From positions 24,123,603-24,187,602 of the forward strand of contig CM040441.1 of NCBI GenBank assembly GCA_022749755.1: DNA of 64,000 nt, given 5' to 3'. This DNA comes from Azadirachta indica (taxonomy: Eukaryota > Streptophyta > Magnoliopsida > Sapindales > Meliaceae). The translations under genes and the position numbers were made by a program. Below are positions 34,503-46,709 of this stretch, piece after piece (position 1 is the first letter of the stretch; each line of letters begins with the position of its first letter). The notes below the pieces were generated by a model. The model saw nothing but the letters and a program-made list of their open reading frames with translations. It had not been told where the DNA came from and ran no database searches.

Positions 34503-37500
34503 TTGGGCCCTTCAAATAAGAAAATAATTGTTAGTCACTAGAAAAATATAGGACTTTAAAGGGAAGGATATGCAGAAGCTGAGCCATCTCAGTAGGAATT
34601 GAAACTCCCATAAACATCAATCTTTGGCCACTGAAAGGACGCAATACCTCCGAGGGAGTACTTATATTAAATTGATACCAAATGAGATAACGTCTTTACA
34701 TATCGGAAATGCAAAATTGAAAATTGTAAGATAAAAGATTTAGAATTGTTATAAAGGAAAACCACAGAGATATAACATATTGCCATAACTTGATAGAAAA
34801 CAGGTAGATCAAATGTGTGGGGTTGATAAAGGAGCTGAGGCATCTTGTTGAATAGGCTTAGAACTTCCTATAGTTAGGCTTAGACTTGGCCCAACACTTG
34901 CACAAATAAGATTATGTTAGTAGATCTATAAAGGTAAATTCCAATGCCTCTAGAAGCAAAAGTCTATAATATCTTACCACGACTCAAAGAGGCAAGAAGA
35001 GAGCCCCCAACGGCTTTAAAAGAGAAATCTCCCTCTAGAACACTAAGAAATAACTTTTTGACAATAAAAAGAAAAGGAGAATCGACTTTTCTCTTTTAAC
35101 CAACTAAAACCTTTACGGTCGAAGTATTAGTTAATGGTAGGACCTCCTATATTTAAAATAGACATTGGAGTAAAACAAAAAAAAAAGGATAGAAGAATAT
35201 ATAAAAAATTAAAAAATTAAAAAAAAAAAAAAAAGATAAATGAAGAAGAAGGATAAAGAAAAACAAGCAAAAACTAACCTTTTCTTGTTTCAAAGCATTC
35301 TCATGTCCACCTTCGTAAGGTGAAAGCCTATCAATAGAATTAGAGTTGTTAGATGCAAAAAGACTGGAGTTTTAGGAGTGAGTTAGAATAATTACGACTT
35401 ACTACTGTTAATCTAACTCTTATGAGTCTTTAACCTGGAACTTCTCTTTCAATACCTATAAAGAGCAGAAGGAGATTTAGATTAAGTTTTTCTTAGTATG
35501 AGTAGACTTAGGAAAAGCTCTTAGATCTTGAAGAAACTGTTGGAACAATAATAGCAAAAAGAGGAGAAGTCATCTGTGTAAAAGTCTATTGTTCAGTAGC
35601 TATTTACGCAGTACCACCAACAATGGTGCGATGGGTGGTATAACTTTCAATATAAGGCAACTCTTACTTGTTGGCATGCCAAAATGTAGAGATTGAGCTC
35701 CCTTTCAAGCACTCGTGAAGTATTCGATTACCTAAACCAGCTAAATCATCAGGATGGCCAATCTCATACTCGACAGCCAAGAGCAGTAAACGTCTTCAAT
35801 ACTGGTGGCACAAAGCAGTGGACATGCCATACATATCCATACCTGCAATGGCAACGTTCCTGGACTAAAGCTTAGGATGTTTGGCAAATTTAATAGAGTA
35901 AAATGGTTAATTTCTCTAAGGACAGTGTAGGTGGCGTTGTTTGTGGTGGGATCATATCATGCCCAAATTGCTTCCACAAGCTATAATGATAAGACAGTAC
36001 CGAAGTTACAATATAAGCATCAATGCAACGAAGCCACTTAAGACAGTAGCTGGCAAAATAAACTCCATATTTTAATTCACCATTTTCTAAATCCACGCAC
36101 ACATTTTGAGAGACCCTCAGTGTGAAAATTTAATAACTCAGGAAAGTAAAAAGAACATATACCAATTCAAGTATAGCAAAATAAGAAACCATCTCTGTAA
36201 TACAAAGAGCTTTTTTTAAGAATGCTAGAAAAACCAACACATACATAAAGGAAATTTTGGTTGCATTATCTCGTCCAAGAAAAATAATGGCAAATGAAGG
36301 ATATCTCGCCCAGTGAAAGTTGTCTCTACAGGTGAAAAGGAGTAACAAGAAAATTTGTTAGAAATGGCCATCGAGAAACGACTCCACAATACGGTGACTA
36401 GCTCCCTCTACTTCATTTGAGTGGATCAAACCCAGCTAGTGACAAAGAATGCACAAATGCAAAGTGGCCAAAGGAAAACAATGGCTATTGACCAGTCGTA
36501 TAACCAAGGGAAATATTCATTTATGAAAAGCATCAACCAAATTGTTTCTGAAAATATATCGGCTCAACCACAAAGGAATCATGGCTTCCAAGCCATAGCC
36601 AGAGTGATAACCTCCACTTGGAACAAAGTCTTATCAACAATTGAACCTTAAAAATACTTCGTCCAGTTTTCATACATTACACGTGCAGGACCCTTGTTGA
36701 AAGCAATCACCAAAAAGCATTCTGTATCCTCTTCTCAATAGAACCTAATTGAACGTTGAAAGGATTTTCATCCTTAATGACAGAAAAGCCTAATAGCGGC
36801 TATGTCTCCTAAAGTACGGGTAAACTCTCCCTAAAAAGTCATAAAGATATGACTATCAATACTTCAACGCCTCACAAGCTGCTTAAGTGAAGCTCAATCT
36901 TTTCTCATAGAGAGAGTGTGAGACGTGAATATTGATGCAAATATTTACGTGAGGGAAAGTATATAGCAAGTGGCAAAACTCTCTAATTCCATCGTCACCC
37001 CTTACTCCAACCTTGACTGCAAGCAAAAGTGGACATAAAGAGTATAAGTACAGGTTTGAAATAAATAATGACCAAACACAGTCGGGAAGAGCAGGGACAA
37101 ATGAAACGGGTATTTTTAAAGATCAACTCAAGGAGGATCTCTTTTTGGTATTGATTCTGCCATGGAGGACAGCTTTTCGACGAAACCATCTACCACTAAG
37201 ATTAGATGATCTAGAATGCCAACAATTTGACTAATAAAAACCATGAAGTTGCAAACGACAAATAAACATATTTCAAACATAAATTAAATTCGTCATGTTA
37301 AGTATATTAACTCTTTCAAATTAGTTTAACTATCTTCATGGCTATCTTTAAGAACAAGGGATATCACAGGGTGAAAATATATATATAAATATCATTCAAA
37401 GATGTAGAAGAACTTAGGACGCAAAAGAAGCAACAACTTACCTGAATTGAATGCGGTGAGACCTGTATATAAAACCTTGTACATAATCAAAAGCAAAAAA

Positions 37501-37864
37501 TGTTGTGCTATTAAGTACGGAAACACTAGGAACCATGAACAAGGAAAGAACTTTGCACAGAAAGTCAAGAAAGGGAAAGAAAAGATTTGGAAGATCAAGG
37601 AAAGTAGAGGAAATTTGGACTTGTGAGAAAAGGCAATAGAATATCTAGCCACAAAATTTGGAAGGATTATCTCCAAAATTAACGGTTCATGAATTACTTA
37701 CTTAGCTGACATCAGCAATGTAATAAAATCATTATTGGCTTTTTGTGGAATTGGAAAGTCAAAAAGGGGAAATAAAAAATGATGGCTAATATATCATATA
37801 GGCAACAAAAATAGACAAATATGCATTTAATACATTTTAACACTACTGTAACGATAAGAAGGGG
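34503..37864. other. unresolved repetitive DNA, no gene identified
   Basis: Base composition is less AT-biased than neighbouring spacers and several short open frames exist (for example 36421-36651 plus, 35890-36102 minus), but none shows a recognisable domain. An A-rich run lies at about 35180-35240. The region probably consists of decayed retrotransposon sequence; I could not place it in a family. Confidence 0.4.
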
Positions 37865-37918
37865 AATAGTAGTTACATCGTATTCCGACTCAATCTTGAA
37901 ACTTTTACTATTTACAAT

Positions 37919-39543
37919 GGAAAATTATCTGATTACCCCCTCAAGTTTTCTCAAATTATCCAATACCCTTATGATTTTTTAAAATAACCTGACATGTGAT
38001 TCTTTTAGTTAACCTATTGAAAAAAATCAAATTTTAGAGATAAAATGGTAATTATGCTGTTACACAATACACAATTCTCTTTCTCTCATCAGAATCAAAC
38101 ACAATTAACAACTCTCTCTCTCATCAAAGTCAAGATTTAGTTGACTGCATCCCTATCCTTTTTCCCAATAATAGTCGGCAGCAATCGTCTGACCATCATC
38201 AGCTAATACAAGCATTTCCGTAGGCTATTGTGCACTATTGGCGATCGACTCTGAATAACTTATTACAGACATTATTTAACTCCAAATTTTTTTATCTACA
38301 TCATGGTACTATTATTTTTTAGAGAAAAGTGACAAAAAGAGGCTAAAAGTGGCCAAAATCATGGTTGTTGTCATATGGCTCTACCACATCGATGGTGAGT
38401 TAAAGCATATTGCTAACATCACCAGATTTAGTGGAAGCCAATCTACCCAATTGTAGTGGTGGTATGCTTCCACGCATTGCTAGTTTGGTGGAACCACACA
38501 ATATGGCCTCCTTTTGGCACTTTTTTCTTGAAAATAACAATACCATGACGTAAATCAGGAAATTAAAATTAAATAACGTCCACGACAAGTTATTCAGAGC
38601 CAGTCACCTGTGTCAGTGTTGGCAATGGCCGACAGTGGTTGGATGCCGCTGATAAAATATTCATAAATTCCTATTTATAAATTTTAAAATAATTTAGTAT
38701 CTAAATATTTATAAAATTAAATATTTACATAAGTTAATTCATTTATCATAAATTATTTTTATAAAATTTAAAATTAATTTTATTTCAATATTTAATAAAT
38801 TAATTAACAATGATTTTAAAGTATAAATAAGATAAAATTTTTATATATCGAATATGGGGCAAATTTTAACTTTTTATTAGGGCCTATTTCTTATAAATTT
38901 TTAATAAAAACTCATTAATTATTTCATTATTACAAATTTTTTATTAAAAATTATGTTTTTTTTAATAATAAAATTTATGTCTGAATAGAAATAGAGCAAC
39001 AATTTTAAAATAAAAAGAGACCTTATAATTTAACCTCCTAAAAAGTTTTAAAATGTGTATTCTAAAAATTCAACATTTAATTGTTTTAGATAATAAAGAA
39101 ACCCTAAGAAAAATATTATGATTATTAATTTAGTAAGTCTTTTGAATAAATATTAATGTTTTAAAATAATGACAAATTTTTTTGATAATTTTTAATATTA
39201 AATGTAACATAATGTTAATTATGTAAATGTCATGTGTCATGCGTCAATTTTTAACAAACAACACAACCAACTTTTAAATGTCATGTATCATATAGGGTTA
39301 ATTTCGTAACTTTAATATCACTAATTATCATTTTATTTTACATGAAAAATAAAAAATTATTGTTTCGAGGACCCACGTCTAACTTATAGGACCATGTGTT
39401 ACCTCAGCTTATCATCCAGGGATATAATGGTAAAAGCATCATTTTCCCATTAAGACAACCGAAGGATGCCACGAGTTATTTTTCAAAAATTAGAGGAATT
39501 GGATAATTTGAAAAAATCTGAGGGGGCAATCGGGCAATTTCCC
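37919..39543. mobile_element. Mutator-like element inserted in the downstream flank of UGT copy D
   Basis: The terminal inverted repeats span about 48 bp. Left: GGAAAATTATCTGATTACCC, then CCTCA and TCAAATTATCCAATACC. Reverse complement of right: GGGAAATTGCCCGATTGCCC, then CCTCA and TCAAATTATCCAATTCC. Flanking 9-mers ATTTACAAT (37910-37918) and ATATACAAA (39544-39552) agree at seven of nine positions, like a worn target duplication. Comparison with units A and C shows uninterrupted flank at the same point. The 1.6-kb interior has no transposase. Confidence 0.85.
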
Positions 39544-39747
39544 ATATACAAATGACATGTTGCAAGCAGCATATTTTCTTCATATTATTGAATGGAAAAC
39601 ATGACTACCAATTTTGACTCAAATAGCCGATGGACTGGTAATGTTAAATTGCTTCTGACAATAGAACTCTTATAAACTTTTGACTTTGCAATAACATGTG
39701 ACATTGAATATGTATCTTAACAATAGGGCAAAATGGTAGTAAAGAGA

Positions 39748-41124
39748 CTAGTAACAATATTTTGCAATCTCATCAACAAAATTTTTAATATTTTTATTAG
39801 AAGAACCACCATCCTTGGCAGCTTCTCTTCCCAATTCCTTCCATTTCTTGGCATTACTTCTCATTTCGATCCCTCTTTCTTTACTTCCCATTACTAGTTC
39901 CAAGCACCTCATAATCTCGTCGGCTTCAACTATTCCTTCTTCGTTGAAACTCACTCTCACTCCTATCTTCCACACATCTTCAATCAGCTTTGCGTTTGTC
40001 CATTGATCAGCCCATAGCGGAAACGCCACCAACGGCACCCCAGAAGCTAAGCTTTCCAACGTTGAATTCCAGCCGCAGTGTGTAACAAAGCATCCTACTG
40101 ATGGATGAGACAGTACCTCCACTTGTGAGCACCACGGAACTATTTTTCCTTCCCGTTCTAGCTCTTCTCTATAACTCAGCTTATCTTCCCCTTGGTTTTC
40201 CCTTACGACCCACAGGAATGGACGTCCTGAATCTAGCAGAGCCCGTGCGATTTCCTCCATTTGTATGTTCGACAACACAGAAATGCTTCCAAACGATACG
40301 TAGACGACTGATGATTTAGGCTTTGAGTTGAGCCATTGGATGTAATCCTTAGAACTATTGAAAAGATCTCCTCCGAAGGAAGTATCGGACGGATCTTTCC
40401 CATCTAAAAAAGCAGATGGAATCAAGGGTCCAACTCCAACCAAATTATACTTGTCAATAGCTTTCAAGGCCTCTGGTTCTAATGCATCGAAGGTGTTGAT
40501 AAGTACTTTCGGTTTGGTTTGTTCATCAAGAATCTTCATTTGCTCTTCGAGTAATGGCAGGGCAAAACCATATTGATTTGAAGGAATGAAAAACGAGGGA
40601 AGATCACGGCTTGCTAGCGCCGGCAATCCCGGTAGCCTAACCAAAAGGGAAGGATCATTCACGTTGTTTCTGATAAAATCTCCATAGCCATCGAAGTAAT
40701 GGTAGAAGATATCAAAAAGTGTTGCAGGCTGATTCCAAAGAAGTATACTTGGAATTTCAGCAGCGGCAGCCACCTTTCCCACCCAAGGTAAGAGTACAGA
40801 GTAAACGATGCACGTAAACCGCTTGCCTTCATTGGCACTGGCGAGAATAACGTCAGATAGAGTCTCCGAGCCAAGACGCTTAAGCTCAGCCATATAGTGC
40901 TGAATATCATCGCCTGGTTTGATGCCTTCGTCATAGCCATCAGAAAAGGCAACGAACGATAAGCCGTCGGTTACTGACGCTGTGTTAATGCGGCGGACGG
41001 CGAACTTGCTGGTGGCGTAAGTCACAGAGACGCCATTGGTAATAAGCCTCTTGGCGAATTGAAGAGTGGGGTTTATGTGTCCTTGCCCTGGAAATGTTAC
41101 AAGGAGGACGTGCGGTTTCGCCAT
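39748..41124 (-). CDS. UDP-glycosyltransferase, UGT75-like (copy D)
   Basis: Intact 458-residue single-exon member. GQGH (H16), SFGS, and a PSPG box at W331-Q374 with HCGWNS. Two differences from B within the box are in LESLASGVP and FPLWADQ; the terminal Gln is kept, so UDP-glucose remains the expected donor. The charged linker ahead of the box is shorter by five residues than in B (NQGEDKLS against [13 protein letters not shown]), which accounts for the length difference. Other changes: VTDGLSF for VPDGLSF and a Tyr-to-His change in FYHYFDGYG, near the expected acceptor pocket. The gene keeps the longest promoter similarity to B. The TATA-like box is CTTTTATAGG. Confidence 0.95.
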   Translation of the reverse strand: MAKPHVLLVTFPGQGHINPTLQFAKRLITNGVSVTYATSKFAVRRINTASVTDGLSFVAFSDGYDEGIKPGDDIQHYMAELKRLGSETLSDVILASANEGKRFTCIVYSVLLPWVGKVAAAAEIPSILLWNQPATLFDIFYHYFDGYGDFIRNNVNDPSLLVRLPGLPALASRDLPSFFIPSNQYGFALPLLEEQMKILDEQTKPKVLINTFDALEPEALKAIDKYNLVGVGPLIPSAFLDGKDPSDTSFGGDLFNSSKDYIQWLNSKPKSSVVYVSFGSISVLSNIQMEEIARALLDSGRPFLWVVRENQGEDKLSYREELEREGKIVPWCSQVEVLSHPSVGCFVTHCGWNSTLESLASGVPLVAFPLWADQWTNAKLIEDVWKIGVRVSFNEEGIVEADEIMRCLELVMGSKERGIEMRSNAKKWKELGREAAKDGGSSNKNIKNFVDEIAKYCY

Positions 41125-41205
41125 AGCTATGGAGATCGAATTGGAGACTGAAAATTAATTAAGGCTTATGGATTTGAGCCTTGAAGGAATGAATGCCCAT
41201 GGGTT

Positions 41206-41215
41206 CCTATAAAAG
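41206..41215 (-). promoter_or_regulatory. TATA-like element of copy D
   Basis: CTTTTATAGG on the minus strand, about 82 bp from the start codon, in place of the TATATAAA box of B. Confidence 0.45.
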
Positions 41216-41337
41216 AAATTAAAATAATAAAAAATAAAGCAATGAGGAAAAGTCTTAGACATATGTTTACGTTTCAGGTGATGATATACATATAATTAAA
41301 ATTCGAAGGGAAGCCGTCACTAGCTAGCAAAATTTAT

Positions 41338-41355
41338 ATTGATTACTGCTATCGA
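41338..41355 (-). promoter_or_regulatory. conserved upstream block of copy D
   Basis: ATTGATTACTGCTATCGA, one difference from B and C; 214 bp from the start codon. Confidence 0.45.
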
Positions 41356-42060
41356 TTACCAATTGCATGATTGAAAATGACGATTTGAGCCACCACACTA
41401 TCAAATTTGATACCAATATATGAAATTGGGTTGAATAAAAACGACACAATTAATAAATTAATTGATGATTGAGGTGTCATACAGTAGCAATTCTATCAAA
41501 TTTATTTCTAGAGATTGTTGACACGTAAACTGGTTTACAGGTGATTAAGTATTTAAATAAACATATAATAATAACCTATTTATAATTAAATAGATTTATT
41601 TTATATATTTTAAAAGTGTTTAGTTATACTTGTTACATTTAAAAAATGTTCAATTTTATTAAAATTTAATTAAATATTGTTATAAATATCTTAGAATACA
41701 TATTAAAATATATAAACAAATATTAAGCACTAAAACGATTAAAAACTATTTAAATCATTTTATAATTACTTTGGGTTTAAATTTTCAATTTTTAATACCA
41801 TTATTAATTGAATTGGATTCTAGGTCATTTAAAATATATTATACTTTTATTTGGTATGACATCACAACTCAAATTTGGCACCCCTACTCACAAATAAGAT
41901 TTTATAATTTTTTTACTAATTAAACTAAATGTATTCATTGTTAAAATAAAAAAATATATAGAATTTAAAATATATAAGATAACAAAAGTTGGTAGCAGCA
42001 TTAAGAAAATAAAGAAAAAAAGGCCTATTATTTAATATACTTCGAACCTAATAATCAAAG

Positions 42061-42867
42061 CTTACATTTGTTTGCTGTATTCGGTGAACTGAGAGATTGG
42101 ACTAACAGAAAGTTAGTTTTATTTGATAAAAAACTTTAGACATCAGTGTTAATTTGAATATAATTACAGGGTAAACAGATTTACCAGTTTGTCAGGTTTG
42201 AGTTATTAAATTTATTAGTCTTATTAATTTTAAAATTCTAATTAAAATTTTAACTTATTAAAAATAATAATTATACTCCTATCAATAACACTTATTTAAC
42301 AAAAATAACTGTTAAATTTTTAAAATTTACAAAATGCAATATATTTATCTAAAATACACTAATAAAATAAATAATATTATTTTCTATAATATTGGTAATA
42401 TAAAATTTATTTGTTATAAAATGATACTCATCATTATTATTATATTTATTTTTCAGTTAAAAGTTTAAAAATAATCTTTTTAGCTAACTATCATAAACAA
42501 AGATATAATTGTTATTTTTTGATAAATGAAAATGTTAATAGGTATTTTTAAAATTATTAAAATAAATTAGTCCGTTCAACTAAACCTTAGAGACTTACAA
42601 TTCCTTTTCCCTTAATTATATCACACATATTAAACATTTATTATTGTTGTTGTTGTTGTTTGTTGTTGTTGTTTTTATAATTAATCAATTTTAAAATAAG
42701 ATGGACATATTATCAATATTTTATTGAATGTGTCTTCTTATGAAAAACTCTTTGTTTGTTAAAAGTAAAACTCTTAATTAAATATTTGGGGTATTTTCAT
42801 ATGTAGATACAATATGTGTGAAAATTCATAAATATCTCTCATGCTACAAGGAATACATCTCTTTAAT
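42061..42867. other. AT-rich spacer with a TTG microsatellite
   Basis: No gene seen. A (TTG)n-type run of about 30 bp lies at 42644-42673. Confidence 0.6.
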
Positions 42868-43313
42868 TAGGGGTGGGAAAAAAAACCTGAAAATTGAAAA
42901 ATCAAAATGTGCGAAACGGAAGTAGATAAGTTACGTTCAATTTTAATTGTTATTCGATCTAGGTTCGGTCATATTTGTTAGAAGAATGGACTTTTTGGTC
43001 TCATTATGTTATTGCTTCAAAATCTAGAATGGACCAAAATTTAATTTTTTTAGTTTTGAGAACAAACTACATCATTTTTTTGGGTACTAAAAAAAAAAAA
43101 AAAAAAGAAAAAGGATCTTTACTTTTTTAAAGTTCAAAATTAAAAAAATTATAATAAAAAATTGAAAACTAGATCAAACCAAACCGAAATAGATCGATTT
43201 GATTCTATATTTATTATTAGTTCAGTTGAACACAAAAAAAATAAAACCAAAAAATTTTCAGTCTATATCAGTATCAATCCAAACTAAACTATGTCTAGTC
43301 CTACCTTTGACTA
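42868..43313. mobile_element. hAT-like MITE
   Basis: Starts TAGGGGTGGGAAAAAAAACC and ends near CTAGTCCTA, with abundant CGAAA/AACCGAA-type wording in the right half (AAACCAAACCGAAATAG). Such ends and AACCGAA strings are common in plant hAT-type MITEs. The flanking 8-mers TCTTTAAT and CCTTTGAC agree at five of eight positions only, so the target duplication is weak. Confidence 0.55.
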
Positions 43314-43747
43314 CCAGTTAACCATTAAAAAGGAGTACTATGGTAACATTATCAGTAATTTTATTTGTTCAAACTTATTTTCCATTTTTATCCAATAAAG
43401 AATAAATGAATGCAAACCTAACATCTCAACTTGTAAATAAATTCATCTACATTTAACGATAAATTCACAAACTTATCCAAAATTATAAAATTACACATAA
43501 AATGTCTAAAATTCTCATTCTTACATTGCTTTAGTTTTGATCAAGCGATTGATTAAGTACATAGATTGTAGAAATGTAGAGAAAATTCCACTAAACACAA
43601 TCAAACAGAAGTGTAAGGGGACTAAAACCAAAATTTGAGTGAGTTGGGCCGAACAATTTTAAATGATGACCTAGTGGCAGTGAGTCGATGGGTTTGTGGT
43701 GATGCTACAAGAGATAGCATAATGCTAATGCTAATGGTGAGTGTGAG
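43314..43747. other. spacer, no gene seen
   Basis: Noncoding. The 3' part has short GTGAGTGTGAG and ATGCTAATGCTAATG repeats immediately before the solo LTR. Confidence 0.5.
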
Positions 43748-45447
43748 TGTAATACCCATAATTCTTATATTAATAGGAATGCATATATATGGATATATTG
43801 ACATTATATTATGTGAGGGCATGGGAATTTGAAATTTAAAAAATAAATATATCTATTTTTAGGAAAATTATTTGATTAAGATTAATACCTTATATTTTTT
43901 AGAAGAATGAAAATATTTGATAATATGAAGTTTCTTGTATGTAAAAAGTAAAACGAAAAAAAGTTAAGATAGGTTTAATTGATAATAGAAAGCAATTTGG
44001 CTTTCTCATGCTCCATGTAAGGTGAAAAAGAAAGAAAAAAAATGATGAGCTAGCCTCCTTTTGTTGTTGGATTGTCAGGTGGATGGAAAGGAAAAAAGTA
44101 AAATAAAATAAAATAAATAATTTTCTTTTACTGAGGCGGTGGGTATATAAATATTTATATACATATATAAAATCTTTACTTTCTCAAATTGAAAGTAAGA
44201 AATAGAAAACGAAAACAGAAAGAGGAAGAAAGAAAAGGGAAGAAGATAAAAAAAAGAAAAAAATGAGAAGAAGGAGAAGAGGACAGAAAGGAAGAAGAGG
44301 GAAAAGAAGAATATGAAGAAATTAGGAAAATTAAGAAATTGGGTTAGAATTTCTAATATCTTGTGATGTTTTACTTTTAAATTTAATAAATTATATTACA
44401 TAATGTAGTTTTAGGATTTTATTGGGTTAAAATATTTATATGTGTGAATAGTATATTTTTGTTAGATAATTAAGTTTGGTTTATTATTTATCATATTGTT
44501 AAATTGATGTTAGGGAGAGATTTTGAAGTGAAGGAAAAGCCAGCAGAGGTGTAAAAATTATTGTGCAATATGTCAGTAAGTATTTATATGTATTTGGTGA
44601 ATTTTGCTTTTAAAACTGAAAAATAGGATATTTTATTACATTTAATATTTTTGATAAATGTTTAAAAAAATTTTGAATTATCACGTGTTGATCTAATTAA
44701 TTATTTTTTTAATAGAATTTAAATAATAATTTTTATATGAATGTTATATTTATTAATACAGTGAGAAAATTGTGTCAGCACAATTTATAATTTTTATAAA
44801 CGTATAATTTGTATGAAAATATTGTGAATATATTTGATAAATGAAAATGTAATGGCTATGATTATTGTTGTGATGTGACACCGGTGTTTGAAGAAACAGT
44901 TCCTGAAAATAATGTCCGCAAAGATAGTTTTTATTGGGGCAACGGTTTTTAAGAATAATGTCTATAAAGTACATATGGCCAATTTTTGAGGTGACGGTCC
45001 TTTAAAATAATAACCGTAAAGTACGGAAGCACAAAGTTTATGAAAATTGTTTTTTTGTAATAGAATTAAGTGTTTTATATTGTTTATATGAATATTAAAA
45101 GTAAGACTTTAATTTAATATTTTACTAAATTTTTTGTTGGAAATTAAAAAGTAGTTTATATTTAAATTTGTTTATTATAAATTTTAAAACTGTCTTTGTG
45201 TATAAATGTGTACTGGGTATTAACTCACCCTTACTTTTCAAGTTTTTGGTGTTTGTTAAAATCAGGATGAATAGAAGGTCAAAAATACTCCAGGATGAGA
45301 ACTTTACCATATTTAGAGTATGGCGTAATTATCGATGTAAGAGTTTATATTGTATAATTTTCATATATTTTTTTATTTAGTATTTGAATATTTTTGTGAC
45401 ACCCTAATTCGGCGCCACTTTTTTAATGCCGGATTTAGGGTGTTATA
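43748..45447 (+). mobile_element. solo LTR, probably Ty3/gypsy chromovirus (Tekay-like)
   Basis: Starts TGTAATACCC and ends GGGTGTTATA, the near-palindromic ends usual for Tekay-type LTRs (TGTAACACCC...GGGTGTTACA). Internal wording also fits: GGGTATTAACTCACCC at about 45214-45230 and GTGACACCCTAATTCGGCGCC near the 3' end. It is flanked by a perfect 5-bp duplication, GTGAG at 43743-43747 and 45448-45452. No second LTR or internal domain is present, so it is a product of LTR-LTR recombination. It has a purine-rich tract at about 44212-44330. Confidence 0.82.
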
Positions 45448-45452
45448 GTGAG

Positions 45453-46709
45453 CATCTAGCAAGACAAGAATTAATGATGGTTGATGCTAATTAAGCAAGT
45501 TGGTTTTGATGACAATGAACAATGACATGTGTACCTAGACAAGAGAAGAGCTTTTATTTTGGCTACAAGTTAGCTAAAACCGCTACTTTAGTTTCAAAGG
45601 TTTCTCTCCTTACTACTAAAACTCTCACTTAATTCTCTCACTCTAGCCACCATTCACCGGCTTCAATTTTGACTTTATTTGTTACAGTAACCACTGCTCC
45701 AAATAACCTCACTGCCAACTAAGCTTACTTTGCTCAAAATGAAGACCTAGATAAGAAATACAACAAGCAACAAGCTGAATTGACAAAGTTGTTAATTAGT
45801 TTGTCATGTAAATGATGAGTGGAGTTTCAAAAACTTTAGATTTGGATGGTGTTTTCTTGGTGAATAAATTGCATTTGGTAGAGTAGAAAAGGAATAGATT
45901 ATTTTGTCGAATAATTTAGTTAGATTTTGGGATTTTTGTTAGATTAAACTTAGATTTTGGGCGATTTATGACAAGTTAATTAAAATGGCTTTGTTATCTC
46001 TACATAGTCACGGCTTGAAAGAGGCTTTGATGGAGCTTGGTCACTATTTGTTTATGGACTTTTTATCTGATGTATTGATTTCTTTCAAAAAGAAGAATAG
46101 AAAAAAAAAGCTTAGATTTTGGCAAAATTTCAAGTCTCTTTTGCTTCACTTTTGAATTTGGATGGTTTGTGTATTAATAAGCAATTATTCTATAGAAGAA
46201 GAAATTTTTTTTTGGTTTAATTTTGAGGGTCCAAATGCAGATGCTTTTTAGGGTTAATTTTAGAGGTTAATTATATGATTTTATAATTATTTCATTACAT
46301 TAAATTTGAAATGGTTGTCGCATAGTTGAGCATGATGGCTTTCGTATGAATTTTTGTAGAAGTTCTCAAATTATATTAATTTTGGATTTATTCACTTTTA
46401 TTCAAATAATTTTTTTCTTATTTTGTCATGAAATTAAGAAAAGAATAGAAGAAAACATATGAACAACAAGAAGTAGAGAAAGAACAAAAATAAAAAAGGA
46501 AAAGAAATTAAAAGGACCGGATTGTATAAAAAAATTATTTTATTAATTTATTCATATGACCCACTATTTGTTTAGTTTATAATATTATCTAGGGTCCTCT
46601 GAAGTATTAATTTATCCATATATTCCATTAGTCTACCACCAAAAGCTCTTTTAGTAAAAATACCCAAAAATCTTTTTTTTTTTTGACTCAGGTAATAAAT
46701 AGACATAAC
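45453..46709. other. spacer, no gene seen
   Basis: Noncoding. No repeat family recognised. Confidence 0.45.

Larger units (their letters stand above)
37865..42060 (-). repeat. UGT duplication unit D (interrupted by an element)
   Basis: Downstream flank, gene and about 900 bp of promoter matching unit B. The flank is split: 37871-37918 (GACTCAATCTTGAAACTTTTA) corresponds to the sequence in C at about 22565 and in A at about 5380, and the flank continues only at 39544 after the Mutator-like insertion. Confidence 0.75.

Noticed and set aside
36421..36651. 76-codon plus-strand frame with balanced composition
   Set aside because: Could be a retroelement scrap, but no family could be named and frames do not join to neighbours.
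43622..43832. Two overlapping frames on opposite strands near the solo LTR
   Set aside because: They arise from the GTGAGTG/ATGCTA short repeats and LTR start; no coding evidence.
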